64,000 nt of DNA from an uncultured Collinsella sp. (GCA_900540895.1 UQHV01000007.1:32763-96762); one strand, 5' to 3'; shown: positions 25,578-34,992, counted from the first letter of the stretch. Program-made: numbers and translations. The notes: generated from the sequence alone by a model not told the origin.

Positions 25578-26297
25578 CTATAGCTCCACGCAGGGATTGT
25601 CGCGGGTCACAAGCGTCTTAACGACGACCGTCGCTCCCAGATAGCGCTCGAGCAGCTCGGCCAAGCGATCGATCGCGGCCTGGCAGTCCCCCATCCGCTC
25701 GGGCTCCACGCATTCAATCGCCAGAAATGCGTCAGCCGAATCGTCGGACAGCGCCGTGCGAACGCCATCGCGCCAGTTCCAGCAACGGCACACGGCGCCC
25801 GCATCATCGATATAGGCAAGCTCACCGGGCAGCGTCGGATCATCTGCCTCCTCGCCAAGTGGCAAGAACGCGTCGCCGCCGTCGGTCACCGCCAGGCGCA
25901 GATTGCCCTCAATAGCATGCAAATCTTCACCGCCAACGGGCAACGCATAAGTCAACGAAATCGTATTGTAGATATCCACCGCCGGCGTGATGTGGCCGAC
26001 CGGCTTGCCTTTGAGCACGCGCTTGAGCAGGTTCTCAACTGAGCAACGCGCGCCCTTCTTGGTCTTGAACAGGCGATACGCCTCGCGCCATGCCTTAACC
26101 GGCGCGTTTTCGCTAATGGTATCGCTTGTCAGGTGGCGCTCCGCATCGATGTTGGCGCGGTCAAGTAGCGCGGCGATCGCATCCACGTCCTCCTGGGGAA
26201 TCTGAGCCGCAGGCTTCATGCCCTTTACGACCACAACACCGACCGCCGCCTGAGGAAACAGCTCCCAAAATGAATCCTCGGCAATAAAGCTCTTCAT
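25578..26297 (-). CDS. B3/B4 (PheT-like) domain protein
   Basis: A 239-residue stand-alone B3/B4 domain, the fold found in the phenylalanyl-tRNA synthetase beta chain where it helps editing. Landmarks are WREAYRLFKTKKGARCSVENLLKR split around the loop, then PVGHITPAVDIYNTISL and a G-rich strand region. Free-standing homologues (COG3382 type) may deacylate mischarged tRNA, but this is not established. The ATG at 26297 has GGGAG 6 nt upstream. The gene is transcribed alone between two hairpin repeats. Confidence 0.8.
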   Translation of the reverse strand: MKSFIAEDSFWELFPQAAVGVVVVKGMKPAAQIPQEDVDAIAALLDRANIDAERHLTSDTISENAPVKAWREAYRLFKTKKGARCSVENLLKRVLKGKPVGHITPAVDIYNTISLTYALPVGGEDLHAIEGNLRLAVTDGGDAFLPLGEEADDPTLPGELAYIDDAGAVCRCWNWRDGVRTALSDDSADAFLAIECVEPERMGDCQAAIDRLAELLERYLGATVVVKTLVTRDNPCVEL

Positions 26298-26468
26298 ACA
26301 TGCTCCCTTCACGATTCGCGCCCGAGCGAGGGCACCCAAACAAAAAGCGCCCTTACGACGGCCACCTTCAAAGTCCTACGGTGCCGCCACAAGAGCGCTT
26401 ACGCTGCCCCCATCCGGAGAAGGGGGCGAGATGTCAGGCGTATTGTAACCCGAGTCATCCGCGCGAGC

Positions 26469-26509
26469 AAAACCACCACAAAGGTGCCTGTCCCCTTTAT
26501 GGTGGTTTT
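26469..26509. repeat. ACCACCACAAAGG hairpin repeat, copy 6 (inverted loop)
   Basis: AAAACCACCACAAAGG / CCTTTATGGTGGTTTT with loop TGCCTGTCC. One stem base has changed (G to A), giving a mismatch. It is 15 bp past the pckA stop codon. Confidence 0.85.
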
Positions 26510-26524
26510 GGGTCTGAGGCGACG

Positions 26525-28195
26525 CTAGCGGCGGAGTCCCAGCAGGCCGCGGCCGCGATGACGGGCGTCGGCGGGCACTTGAGCGTGCGGGCCGGCGGCC
26601 TTGACGGACTCGGGCAGGTGCGAGTACTTCTTCTCGAAGTTCTCCTCAAACATCACCGCCAGGTTGTGCGCTGCCTCGTCGTAGCGAGCGGTGCTCTGCC
26701 AGTACTGGCGCGGCACCAGGATGCCATCGGGCACACCGTGGCACGTAGTGGGAATGTCAACGTTAAAAATATCGTCGTGCACAAACTCGCTGTCCTCGAT
26801 GGTACCGTCGAGGGCGCGGGCCACCAGGGCGCGCGTGTAGGCAAGCTCGATGCGATGGCCCACGCCATAACCGCCGCCAATCCAGCCGGTGTTGACCAGA
26901 TAGACGCGCGTGCGACCGTCGGCGATACGCTCACCGAGCATCTTGGCATAGACCATGGGGTCGAGCGGCATAAACGGCTCTCCGAACAGCGAGGAGAACG
27001 TGGGCGTGGGCTCGGTGACGCCGACCTCGGTGCCGGGGATCTTGGCCGTAAAGCCCGTCACAAAGTGATACATGGCGGCGTCGGCCGTCAGGCGCGAGAT
27101 GGGCGGCAGCACGCCAAAGGCATCACAGGTCAAAAACAGCACAACGCTCGGGGTGGTGCCCATGCCCTTGGTCCACGCGTTGGGAATGTGCTCGACGGGA
27201 TAGGCCACGCGCGTATTGTGCGTGATCGAGATGTCATCATAGTTAGGCTTGCGATTCTCATCGAGCACCACGTTTTCGCAGATGGCGCCAAAGCGAACAG
27301 CGTTGAAGATCTCGGGCTCGTGGAACGCATCCAAGCCCTCGCACTTGGCGTAGCAGCCGCCCTCGACGTTAAAGATGCCCATGTCGGACCAGCCGTGCTC
27401 GTCGTCGCCGATCAGCAGGCGCGTGGGGTTGGCCGAAAGCGTGGTCTTACCCGTGCCGGAGAGGCCAAAGAACACCGCGGTCTCATGCGTGACGGGATCC
27501 ATGCTGGCCGAGCAGTGCATGGGCAGCACGTCGTCCTCGACAGGCAGCAGGTAGTTCATAACGCTGAAGATGGACTTTTTGATTTCGCCGGAGTAACCGG
27601 TGCCGGCAACCAGAATCACGCGCTCCTGGAAGTTGATGACCACGGCAGCGCTGGAGTTGAGGCCCTTGATGGCGGGGTCGCACTGGTAGCCAGGTGCCGC
27701 GAGCACGCAAAAGTCCGGCTCGCCGGTGCGCGCAATTTCGCGGGCAAGCGGACGAGCGAGCATTTGCTTAATAAAGAGCGCCTGGCTGGCACGCTCGCAG
27801 GCGACGAGCAGGCGACGCGTGTGGTTGCGGTCGGCGCCCGCCATGCCGCGCGTGACAAACACGTCGCGCTCGTTGAGGTAGTCGACGATACCGGCCTTGA
27901 TGGTCTCGTAGCTCTCAATCGAAAGCGGTCGGTTGACGGCGCCCCAGGCGATCTTGTCGTGAACATCGGGGGTGTCAACGATAAAACGATCGTTGGGTGA
28001 ACGGCCGGTGCGCTCCCCCGTCTCGATCACCAGCGCGCCGTTGGATGCCATGCGGCCTTCTTCGCGGCGGATAGCGTACTCGACGAGCTCCGCGGCGGGT
28101 AGATCAACCAGCAGGCGGGGCTGATTATCGGCGGGATCTTCGACCAGCGTAATACCAAAGTTGGACAGAACTTCTGCAGGGGTAACACCAGGCAT
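26525..28195 (-). CDS. pckA: Phosphoenolpyruvate carboxykinase (ATP)
   Basis: ATP-dependent interconversion of oxaloacetate and PEP, for gluconeogenesis or, in fermenters, CO2 fixation toward succinate. The 556-residue protein has TGRSPNDRFIVD near the N terminus, the kinase-1a P-loop GLSGTGKTTLS (about residues 242-252), and the metal-site region GDDEHGWSD. The ATG at 28195 has an excellent AAAGGAGG upstream; the longer frame to 28309 is unsupported. The next gene upstream is a lactate permease on the same strand. Confidence 0.96.
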   Translation of the reverse strand: MPGVTPAEVLSNFGITLVEDPADNQPRLLVDLPAAELVEYAIRREEGRMASNGALVIETGERTGRSPNDRFIVDTPDVHDKIAWGAVNRPLSIESYETIKAGIVDYLNERDVFVTRGMAGADRNHTRRLLVACERASQALFIKQMLARPLAREIARTGEPDFCVLAAPGYQCDPAIKGLNSSAAVVINFQERVILVAGTGYSGEIKKSIFSVMNYLLPVEDDVLPMHCSASMDPVTHETAVFFGLSGTGKTTLSANPTRLLIGDDEHGWSDMGIFNVEGGCYAKCEGLDAFHEPEIFNAVRFGAICENVVLDENRKPNYDDISITHNTRVAYPVEHIPNAWTKGMGTTPSVVLFLTCDAFGVLPPISRLTADAAMYHFVTGFTAKIPGTEVGVTEPTPTFSSLFGEPFMPLDPMVYAKMLGERIADGRTRVYLVNTGWIGGGYGVGHRIELAYTRALVARALDGTIEDSEFVHDDIFNVDIPTTCHGVPDGILVPRQYWQSTARYDEAAHNLAVMFEENFEKKYSHLPESVKAAGPHAQVPADARHRGRGLLGLRR

Positions 28196-28341
28196 GGGGC
28201 CTCCTTTAAAAACGCGACACGCGGACGCAGCGCGCACTTTACTCACGTAAAGCCCGTTGTACCCGATATGCAAAAACGTTTTTGCGGCAACGGCGAAGCG
28301 CCCGCCCAACGGTCAAAAATCACAGGCAAGCGGCCTGATCA

Positions 28342-28470
28342 TTGGGGACGTTCTTAATCGACTAATCGTTGGGGACACTTATGGACCAGTCGTTGGGGAC
28401 ACTCTTAAACAGGCAACAACCAAGGAGTGTCCCTAGATGCCGGCACTTAGGGACGTTCCCAAAGTGCCGA
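28342..28470. repeat. Cluster of GGGGACGTTC/GGGGACACT repeat units
   Basis: Three units begin TTGGGGAC, at 28342, 28369 and 28394 (spacing 27 and 25 bp), followed by an inverted unit AAGGAGTGTCCC ... TGCCGGCA ... GGGACGTTCCC AAAGTGCCG at 28422-28470. The cluster abuts the lactate permease stop codon. It is the largest assembly of this repeat in the window. Confidence 0.7.
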
Positions 28471-30042
28471 CTACAGCGGCAGGCCTTGGCCGAGCATGGC
28501 GATGACGCTCATGAGGATCAGCATGCCGGCGGCGTAGGGCAGCACTGCGCCCAGGAGCTCGGCGTCCTTACCGCGCACGTGCACGGCAGCGAGGCCAATC
28601 GCGAGCGTCTGCGGCGAGACCATCTTACCGGCGGCGACACCCAGGGCGTTCAACGCAACCATCCAGTAGTCGCTCACGCCCAGCGCCGAAGCGGCCTGGC
28701 TCTGAATGGGACCAAACAGCATGCCCGAGGACGTGCCCGAGCCGGTCACAAACGCACCGACTGCGCCGATCCACGGGGCCAGAATCGGGTACAGACCACC
28801 GGCGACGGCAATGCAGAACGCACTGATCGAAGAGATCATGCCCGCATAGCCCATCACCTTGGCACAGCCCAGCACCGAAAGCATCGTGATTACCGTCGGC
28901 ATCATCTGCTTCACAGTCGCGGCCAGCACCTCGCCCATCATGCGCGGCGAAGCCCCCTGAATGGCGCCGCCGATAAACGCGGCCAGGAAGATCCAAACAC
29001 CCGGCGTGTTAATCCACGAAAACGTGAGCGTGCCGGGGTTCTCGCCGCAATACACCTGCACGTGACTCGCAAAGGGCGCAAGCGCGGCATGCACGGCGGG
29101 CACCAGGTTGGACGTACCCAACAGCAGTACAAAAATCAGGATGAAACACGACCAGGCAGAAAGCGCCAACTTAGCGGTGAGCTGCTCACCGGCCTCGATA
29201 TTCATGTGAAAGCGCGCGTCCAGGTGACCGGACTTCTCGGCGCGCATGGCAAGCGCGGCGGTCAGCGCGAGCGACACGATGGAGCCCACGACCACGGCAA
29301 GCTCGGGGCCCACAAACATGGCGAAGACCAGGGCCGCACCAACAAAGGACACACCGGAAAGCAGTGCCACGCCGGCAACGCCGTTCAGGCGCTCGGCAAC
29401 GCTTGCAACATTGCCCTGGTCATCGGCAACACGACCCGCAACCAGCACGATAAGCAGCGGCATCGCCACAAAGAAGGGCGCGAGCTGCACCAGCTGAACG
29501 GTCGCCAGATGCAGGGAATCCAGACCCACCAGGTCGGCAACGGACACTGTGGGGATGCCAATGGAGCCGTAGGGCGTGGGCACGCCGTTGGCCAGCAGGC
29601 AGATCAGCACGGCAGGCACGGCCTCAAAACCAAGGCCCGCGAGCATGCCGGCGGGAATGGCAACGGCAGTGCCAAAGCCGGCCATGCCCTCCATAAACCC
29701 ACCGAAGCACCAGGCCACGAGCAGCGCCAACAGACGACGGTCGCTGCTGATGGAGGTGATCATGCTGCCGATCACGTCCATGGCGCCCGTGCGCACGCAC
29801 AGGTTATACGTGAACACCGCGGCGATAATCACCAACACGATGGGCCACAGCGCCATCAAAAAGCCCTCGAGCGAGGCCGTGGCTATCTGCGCCACCGGCA
29901 AATGCCACCACGCAAAGGCGAGCACGCACGAAAGAACAAACGAACCAATCGCGGCTTTCCAGGCCGGCCATTTAAAGCACAGCAGCATCACGACAAGCCA
30001 GATGATAGGCACAAGAGCCAGCAAAAATGCGGCGACGTCCAT
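28471..30042 (-). CDS. L-lactate permease family transporter
   Basis: A 523-residue membrane protein with about 13-14 hydrophobic segments of the LctP (TC 2.A.14) family. Family signatures include GGFMEGMAGFGTAVAIPAG, the PTPYGSIGIPT loop, and FVTGSGTSSGMLFGPIQ. These proteins carry L-lactate and sometimes glycolate with protons across the cytoplasmic membrane. An AAGGAG lies 8 nt before the ATG. Whether it imports or exports lactate here is not clear; PEP carboxykinase downstream would fit lactate-fed gluconeogenesis. Confidence 0.9.
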   Translation of the reverse strand: MDVAAFLLALVPIIWLVVMLLCFKWPAWKAAIGSFVLSCVLAFAWWHLPVAQIATASLEGFLMALWPIVLVIIAAVFTYNLCVRTGAMDVIGSMITSISSDRRLLALLVAWCFGGFMEGMAGFGTAVAIPAGMLAGLGFEAVPAVLICLLANGVPTPYGSIGIPTVSVADLVGLDSLHLATVQLVQLAPFFVAMPLLIVLVAGRVADDQGNVASVAERLNGVAGVALLSGVSFVGAALVFAMFVGPELAVVVGSIVSLALTAALAMRAEKSGHLDARFHMNIEAGEQLTAKLALSAWSCFILIFVLLLGTSNLVPAVHAALAPFASHVQVYCGENPGTLTFSWINTPGVWIFLAAFIGGAIQGASPRMMGEVLAATVKQMMPTVITMLSVLGCAKVMGYAGMISSISAFCIAVAGGLYPILAPWIGAVGAFVTGSGTSSGMLFGPIQSQAASALGVSDYWMVALNALGVAAGKMVSPQTLAIGLAAVHVRGKDAELLGAVLPYAAGMLILMSVIAMLGQGLPL

Positions 30043-30221
30043 GGGTAAAAGCTCCTTGGTACCGCGAGGGCGGCATCGGGGGTGTCATAAAACTTGAACA
30101 GGATACCGCACGCTTACCGACAATTTTCTGCCGCCTGCCGAAATATTGAACAATCCGTTCAAAAACACGAGCAAACACCGCCGCGTCTATACTAGAGCGC
30201 AGCAATAGAAAGGACTCCGCC

Positions 30222-31796
30222 TTGAGCATCACGCCCCTCGATAGCATCCGCCGCGCCATCGCCCGCCGCAACGGCGTCACCGACCCCACCGTATCGAGCG
30301 GGGCGCACGGGCAGGGCGGACGCATCGAGAACGGCCTGTTCCCCGCATCGCATACCGCCGAGGAGCTCGCACGTATCCAGGAGTTGAGTCAGCGCAACGC
30401 CGGCGGCCCCGACAGCGGCCAGGCCACACGTCGCCGGCGCGAGCGCGATCGCGAGCCCGGCCCCATCCACCGGATGGTCAACGCCTGGTGGAACCGCCTG
30501 CTCGGCGCTGTCTACGGCGGCGGTTTCTCCACGCAGGAAGCCGAATACGAAGAGCACGCCACCAGTCGCGACTATCTTTGGAACACCCTCGGCACCGCCG
30601 TATGGGGCATGGCGTTTCCGCTGCTCACCATCGTGTCCACGCAGCTTGTGGGCGCCGAGGAAGCCGGCAAGTTCTCCATCGCCTTTGTCACCGGCACGCT
30701 CATCATGATCGCGTGCAACTACGGCGTGCGCAATTTCCAGGTCTCGGATATCGACGAGAAGACGTCCTTTGCCTCCTACCAGCTCAATCGCTGGCTTTGC
30801 GGAGCGATCGCGCTGGCCTGCGGCCTTGCATACAGCAGCGCCCGCGGCTACGACGCGCACATGGCGACGATCGGCCTGGGCGTCTACCTCTATAAGGTGG
30901 TCGACGGCGTCGCCGACGTATACGAGGGCCGCCTGCAGCAGGCCGACAAACTCTACCTGGCCGGCATGAGCCAAACGCTACGCTCCGTCGGCGTCATCGC
31001 GGTCTTTAGCGTGGCGCTGTTCCTTACGCGCAGCATGCCCATCGCGGCGATGGCCACGGGTGTCACCGCCATCGCCTCGCTCATGCTGGTCACCGCGCCT
31101 CTCGCTCTGCTCGAGACCGAAAAATCGCGCCACGTGAGTCTGCGCGAGGTCGGCCACCTGTTTGTCCAGTGCGCCCCGCTCTTTGGCGCGCTCTTTTTAT
31201 TCAACCTTATCGAGAGCATGCCCAAGTTTGTGATGGAAGGCACGCTGGCCTACAAATACCAGCTGTACTTTAATGCCCTGTTCTTTCCAGCGCAGGCTAT
31301 TTTGCTGAGCATCGGATTTGTCTATAAACCGCAGCTCCTGCGTCTGTCGAGCATTTGGGCGAACCCGCGCAAACGCCGCCGTTTTGACTTGATTATTATT
31401 GCCGTTATGGCACTAATCGTGGCCATCACCGGCGTGTGCGCCGCATTTATGGCCGGTCCCGGCATTCCCCTCATGAGCTTTATGTACGGCCTCAACTTTG
31501 AGCGCTACCGCACATTGGCACTGCTGATGGTCGTCGCCGGCGGTGTAACCGCGGCCATCGACTTTATCTATGCCATCATCACGGTGCTGCGCCACGCTGG
31601 AGACGTCACCAAGATCTACCTGATCTGCTTTGCCGTGAGCGTAGTGCTCCCGGTGATCCTGATCAACCTGCTTGGCCTGATGGGTGCCGTCGTAAGCTAC
31701 CTGGCTATCATGGCCCTACTGCTGGTGCTGTTGATTGTCGAATACGCCCACATCCGCCAGCGCATAGAACGAGCCCGCAACCCGTACGGCGCCTAA
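30222..31796 (+). CDS. Polysaccharide flippase-like membrane protein
   Basis: A 524-residue protein with a hydrophilic, basic N-terminal region of about 120 residues and then about 12 hydrophobic segments arranged like Wzx/MATE-type lipid-linked oligosaccharide flippases (GTAVWGMAFPLLTIVSTQLVG opens the membrane part, in two pieces). It would flip undecaprenyl-linked glycans outward; no polymerase or glycosyltransferase cluster is next to it, so the substrate is unknown. The start is a TTG at 30222 with AAAGGA 8 nt upstream. Confidence 0.7.
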   Translation: MSITPLDSIRRAIARRNGVTDPTVSSGAHGQGGRIENGLFPASHTAEELARIQELSQRNAGGPDSGQATRRRRERDREPGPIHRMVNAWWNRLLGAVYGGGFSTQEAEYEEHATSRDYLWNTLGTAVWGMAFPLLTIVSTQLVGAEEAGKFSIAFVTGTLIMIACNYGVRNFQVSDIDEKTSFASYQLNRWLCGAIALACGLAYSSARGYDAHMATIGLGVYLYKVVDGVADVYEGRLQQADKLYLAGMSQTLRSVGVIAVFSVALFLTRSMPIAAMATGVTAIASLMLVTAPLALLETEKSRHVSLREVGHLFVQCAPLFGALFLFNLIESMPKFVMEGTLAYKYQLYFNALFFPAQAILLSIGFVYKPQLLRLSSIWANPRKRRRFDLIIIAVMALIVAITGVCAAFMAGPGIPLMSFMYGLNFERYRTLALLMVVAGGVTAAIDFIYAIITVLRHAGDVTKIYLICFAVSVVLPVILINLLGLMGAVVSYLAIMALLLVLLIVEYAHIRQRIERARNPYGA

Positions 31797-31877
31797 TTAG
31801 CTGCCCCCGGTCACCGGAATTTGCGATGGAATCACCCCGGCCGGGGTCTCGTTGCGGACAATATGCATCACGCAAAA

Positions 31878-32000
31878 CTAAGTGAGTAGACTTTTACCGA
31901 ATCCCCGATCACACCGACAAAGCACAAGTCTGTGACCTGCGGTTTTATTGAGGCAAATATGTTGAGTGCTCGGCATTTCCAAAAAAGTCTACTCACTTAG
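31878..32000. repeat. 18-bp perfect inverted repeat with 87-nt spacer
   Basis: CTAAGTGAGTAGACTTTT at 31878-31895 is exactly complementary to 31983-32000. The 87-nt spacer is not self-complementary along its length. The right arm is preceded by extra A residues. It is not a simple terminator, because the loop is too large; compare the longer element at 63759-63980. Confidence 0.8.
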
Positions 32001-32017
32001 CCAGCGGGCGGCCAAAT

Positions 32018-32046
32018 GATTATTTAATCCCCGTCCCAGAAAAATC
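32018..32046. repeat. AATCCCCG-CCCAGAAAAATC repeat, copy 2
   Basis: A 29-nt unit identical to 19354-19382 except at two positions. It is about 70 bp past the phosphatase stop codon on the minus strand, with a GGCCCCGTCCCAAATTAGC segment next to it. Confidence 0.65.
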
Positions 32047-32114
32047 AATTAGCGGGCAGAAGGGCAAAAGTAGTCAAAAAGGCCCCGTCCCAAATTAGCT
32101 ACCCTTTGCAGCGA

Positions 32115-32954
32115 TTATTCGCCCGGGTTGATGTTCGCATAAAACTCCGCCCCGTCATCCAGACGCAGGATGCCTACGCGGCCGAACTCGGAACCGGTGG
32201 CCGCCGCGCAGTCGATATCGATGCGATCGGGCACACCGGCGGTATCCTCGCCACCCAAGCGCACCATTTGCCCGCGGCCCGACTCCTCATCGAGCCCTGC
32301 CAGGCCGCCAACCTCGCAATAGCGCCCCAGCGACACCGTGGGCGTGTGGCCGCTCACCACGACCGGACCCTTGCCCTCGGCAGAAAGCAGCCCCGTCGGG
32401 GCATCCCAATAGCCATGGCGAATCCAGAGCAAGTCATCGGACGACTGCACGGCGAGCATTTGCTGCAGCAGCTCGCGATCGGCATCGACCGCTCCCCTGC
32501 CGTCGCCGCAATCGACGCCATGCTCAAGCAAAAACGCGCGCGCCGCCTCGGTCTGAATACCGGCGTGCACCAGCAGGTACGGCCGCTCGACAGTCTCTGT
32601 CACCGCATAGAGCGGCAGGGCAGCAGCCCAACGCACTAGCTCCTCGTATGCCTCAAACTCAATTTCGTTGAGCTGCTGGCGCGTGGTCCAACCGCCGTTG
32701 ATATCCCAGGTCTCGACATCGAGCGGGTCCTGGCCAATGATCGCGTCGAGCATAATCTGCTCGTGGTTGCCCTTAAGCACGCGAGAGTTGGGCAGCGACC
32801 GCACCAAGTTGATGACACCGACCGGATCGGGACCGCGGTCGATCATGTCGCCCAGCACATATAGCGTGTCGTCGGACGTCAGCGAGATCTTGGAAAGGGC
32901 CTCGTCCAGTGCGCGCACGTGCCCGTGAGCATCAGATGTCACATAGATCGCCAT
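32115..32954 (-). CDS. Calcineurin-like metallophosphatase (PrpA-like)
   Basis: A 279-residue PPP-type phosphoesterase with the metal-binding motifs in order: SDAHGH near residue 7 (the usual DxH as DAH), LGDMIDRGPDP, KGNHE, VHAG and SGHTP. This matches bacterial serine/threonine protein phosphatases 1/2 and related bis(5'-nucleosyl)-tetraphosphatases; which substrate is used cannot be told. The ATG has AAAGG upstream. It is transcribed alone. Confidence 0.88.
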   Translation of the reverse strand: MAIYVTSDAHGHVRALDEALSKISLTSDDTLYVLGDMIDRGPDPVGVINLVRSLPNSRVLKGNHEQIMLDAIIGQDPLDVETWDINGGWTTRQQLNEIEFEAYEELVRWAAALPLYAVTETVERPYLLVHAGIQTEAARAFLLEHGVDCGDGRGAVDADRELLQQMLAVQSSDDLLWIRHGYWDAPTGLLSAEGKGPVVVSGHTPTVSLGRYCEVGGLAGLDEESGRGQMVRLGGEDTAGVPDRIDIDCAAATGSEFGRVGILRLDDGAEFYANINPGE

Positions 32955-33275
32955 GGAACGCCTTTCCCTGCATTACGGCCGAAGCCCGATGCCACGACTA
33001 AAACTTCAAGTTGAACTTAAACGTTACCCATTGTACTCCGTTGCAATAACGGTGGAAAGTGCCACCACAGCCAACGGCCACAAGCGGCCGCCCGCACGCT
33101 CCGGAAATACCGCGCCACCATCATCAACGCTCCACCCAGCACCCCCCCCCGCCCCGGCCTCGTGTCGATAATGCGAACACACACGGCCCAACCCCATAAA
33201 CCCACCATCTTTGGGTACAAATTACCGCAGACAACTGACCGTGCCACGCCAACCACCCAGGAGCGGACACTCCCT
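32955..33275. other. Divergent promoter region with C tract
   Basis: A 321-bp gap between the divergent phosphatase and antiporter genes. It should carry both promoters. A run of nine C residues lies at about 33142-33150, within the likely antiporter leader. No gene recognised. Confidence 0.5.
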
Positions 33276-34877
33276 ATGAACCAGATACTTCTCTTTATCG
33301 GCCTCGTCATTATTCTGTGCCTGACCATCAAACCTGTCGGAAAAAAGCTCCCCTTCCCTACCCTGCTCATCTTTATCGCGCTGGGCATGGTGCTGGGCGT
33401 CAACGGTCCGGCGCACATCGACTTTAGCGACTACGCGCTCACCGAAACCGTCTGCAGCACGGCACTGCTGTTCATCATGTTCTACGGCGGCTTTAACACC
33501 AACATCGACCGCGCCAAGCCCGTCGCCGCGCCCGCGGTACTGCTGAGCACGCTCGGCGTTATCATCACCGCTGGTATCACGGGCGCCTTTGCGCACTTCG
33601 CACTGGGCTTCGACTGGATCGGCGGCCTGCTGCTGGGCTCGGTCGTTGCGTCGACCGATGCGGCGAGCGTCTTTAGCGTGCTGCGCGAGCACAACCTGTC
33701 GCTGAGGGGCGGCACCGACTCGCTGCTCGAGGTGGAATCGGGCTCCAACGACCCCGTCGCCTACATGCTCACCGCGGTGCTCGCGACCCTCGCGGCGGGC
33801 GGCAATATCGACATTCCCGTGCTGCTGGCCAAGCAGATCATCCTGGGCGTGGGGCTGGGCCTTGCCATCGGCTGGACATCCAGCCGTCTAATCGAACGCG
33901 CACACGCAACGGCCGAAGGCGCGCAGACTATCTTTTTGTTCGCCGTGGCGATCGTCGCCTACGCGCTGCCGAGCTATCTGGGCGGCAACGGCTTTTTGGC
34001 CGTATACCTGGCAGGCATTGTGCTGGGTGCAAGCGACATCACCGGCAAGGTCGAGATGGCGCACTTCTTTGATACCCTCACCGAAATGGCCGAGATGACC
34101 ATCTTCTTTTTGCTGGGCCTGCTCGTCACGCCCGCGCGCCTGCCGCAAATGCTGTTGCCGGGCCTGGCGCTCATGGCGTTTATGCTCTTCGTGAGCCGCC
34201 CCATCGCCGTCGGCCTGCTGTTGGCGCCCTTTAAGACCAATCCTCGCCAAGTCGCGCTCGTAAGCTGGGCGGGTCTGCGCGGCGCGGCTTCGGTCGTGTT
34301 TAGCCTCTTTGCCGTGGTGGTCGGTGTTCCCGGTGGGCACGACCTATTTGACCTGGTCTTTGTGATTGCCGTGTCGAGCATTGTAGTGCAGGGCTCGCTG
34401 CTACCGGCAGTGGCGAAAAAGCTCGACATGATCGACGCGGAAGGCGACGTGCGCCGCACCTTTAACGATTACCGCGACGAGGACGGCATGTCGTTCGTTA
34501 AGCTCAAGGTAGGCGCGGGCCATCCGTTTGCCGGGCGCTCGCTCGCCGATATTGGCAGCGTCGCCGACATGCTGGTGGTCTTGGTGCTGCGCGATGGAGC
34601 GCACCCGGTGCTGCCCAACGGGGATACCGTGATCGAAGAAGGCGACCTTCTGGTTATGGCCGCTCCAACGTTTGAGGAGCGTGCCGAGGTTACGCTGCGC
34701 GAGGTCACCGTGACGCCCCACGGTCGCCTGGCAGGACTGCGCCTGCGCGATGTGCCACAAGGCAAGCACCCCTTTATCGTGGTGATGCTCAAACGCGACG
34801 GCCAAACGATCATCCCCGACGGCAACACCCTCATATATGCCGGCGACGAAGCCGTCATTGCCACGCTAGCGTCGTAG
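33276..34877 (+). CDS. CPA1-type cation/proton antiporter with TrkA-C domains
   Basis: A 533-residue protein. The membrane part (about residues 1-390, 12-13 helices) has CPA-family landmarks: IALGMVLGVNGP, the ASTDAASVFSVLRE ion-site segment, and ESGSNDPVAYML. The C-terminal 140 residues look like two TrkA-C/RCK-C ligand-binding modules (HPFAGRSLADIG and GRLAGLRLRDV starts), as in NhaP2/CvrA potassium/proton antiporters. It would exchange K+ or Na+ for protons at the cytoplasmic membrane. The ATG at 33276 has AGGAG 13 nt upstream, a slightly long spacing. Confidence 0.88.
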   Translation: MNQILLFIGLVIILCLTIKPVGKKLPFPTLLIFIALGMVLGVNGPAHIDFSDYALTETVCSTALLFIMFYGGFNTNIDRAKPVAAPAVLLSTLGVIITAGITGAFAHFALGFDWIGGLLLGSVVASTDAASVFSVLREHNLSLRGGTDSLLEVESGSNDPVAYMLTAVLATLAAGGNIDIPVLLAKQIILGVGLGLAIGWTSSRLIERAHATAEGAQTIFLFAVAIVAYALPSYLGGNGFLAVYLAGIVLGASDITGKVEMAHFFDTLTEMAEMTIFFLLGLLVTPARLPQMLLPGLALMAFMLFVSRPIAVGLLLAPFKTNPRQVALVSWAGLRGAASVVFSLFAVVVGVPGGHDLFDLVFVIAVSSIVVQGSLLPAVAKKLDMIDAEGDVRRTFNDYRDEDGMSFVKLKVGAGHPFAGRSLADIGSVADMLVVLVLRDGAHPVLPNGDTVIEEGDLLVMAAPTFEERAEVTLREVTVTPHGRLAGLRLRDVPQGKHPFIVVMLKRDGQTIIPDGNTLIYAGDEAVIATLAS

Positions 34878-34894
34878 CCAGCCCCACCCATAAG

Positions 34895-34958
34895 TTGCGG
34901 TGAAATAGGGACTGAATAGGCCTTCTAGCAGCCCAAACAGTCCCCATTTCACCGCTTC
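34895..34958 (+). terminator. TTGCGGTGAAATAG hairpin repeat, copy 1
   Basis: Stem GTTGCGGTGAAATAGGGACTG / CAGTCCCCATTTCACCGC with one mismatch and a 23-nt loop, followed by TTCTTATT, 17 bp after the antiporter stop codon. It acts as a terminator by position. Related copies are at 60321-60395 and 63601-63670. Confidence 0.75.
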
Positions 34959-34992
34959 TTATTGAAGGGATGGGGTTGAAGTTCAATCGCGG

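Larger units (their letters stand above)
31797..32114. other. 318-bp gap with inverted repeats
   Basis: No gene seen. The gap holds ACCCCGGCCGGGGT near 31835, the 18-bp inverted repeat at 31878-32000 and the second AATCCCCG repeat copy at 32018-32046. It separates the convergent flippase-like and phosphatase genes. Confidence 0.6.

Noticed and set aside
26300..28000. A 566-codon ORF opposite pckA
   Set aside because: Antisense shadow, and it runs through a hairpin repeat.
28369..30048. A 559-codon Arg/His-rich ORF opposite the lactate permease
   Set aside because: Antisense shadow of a membrane protein gene, which typically gives such basic products.
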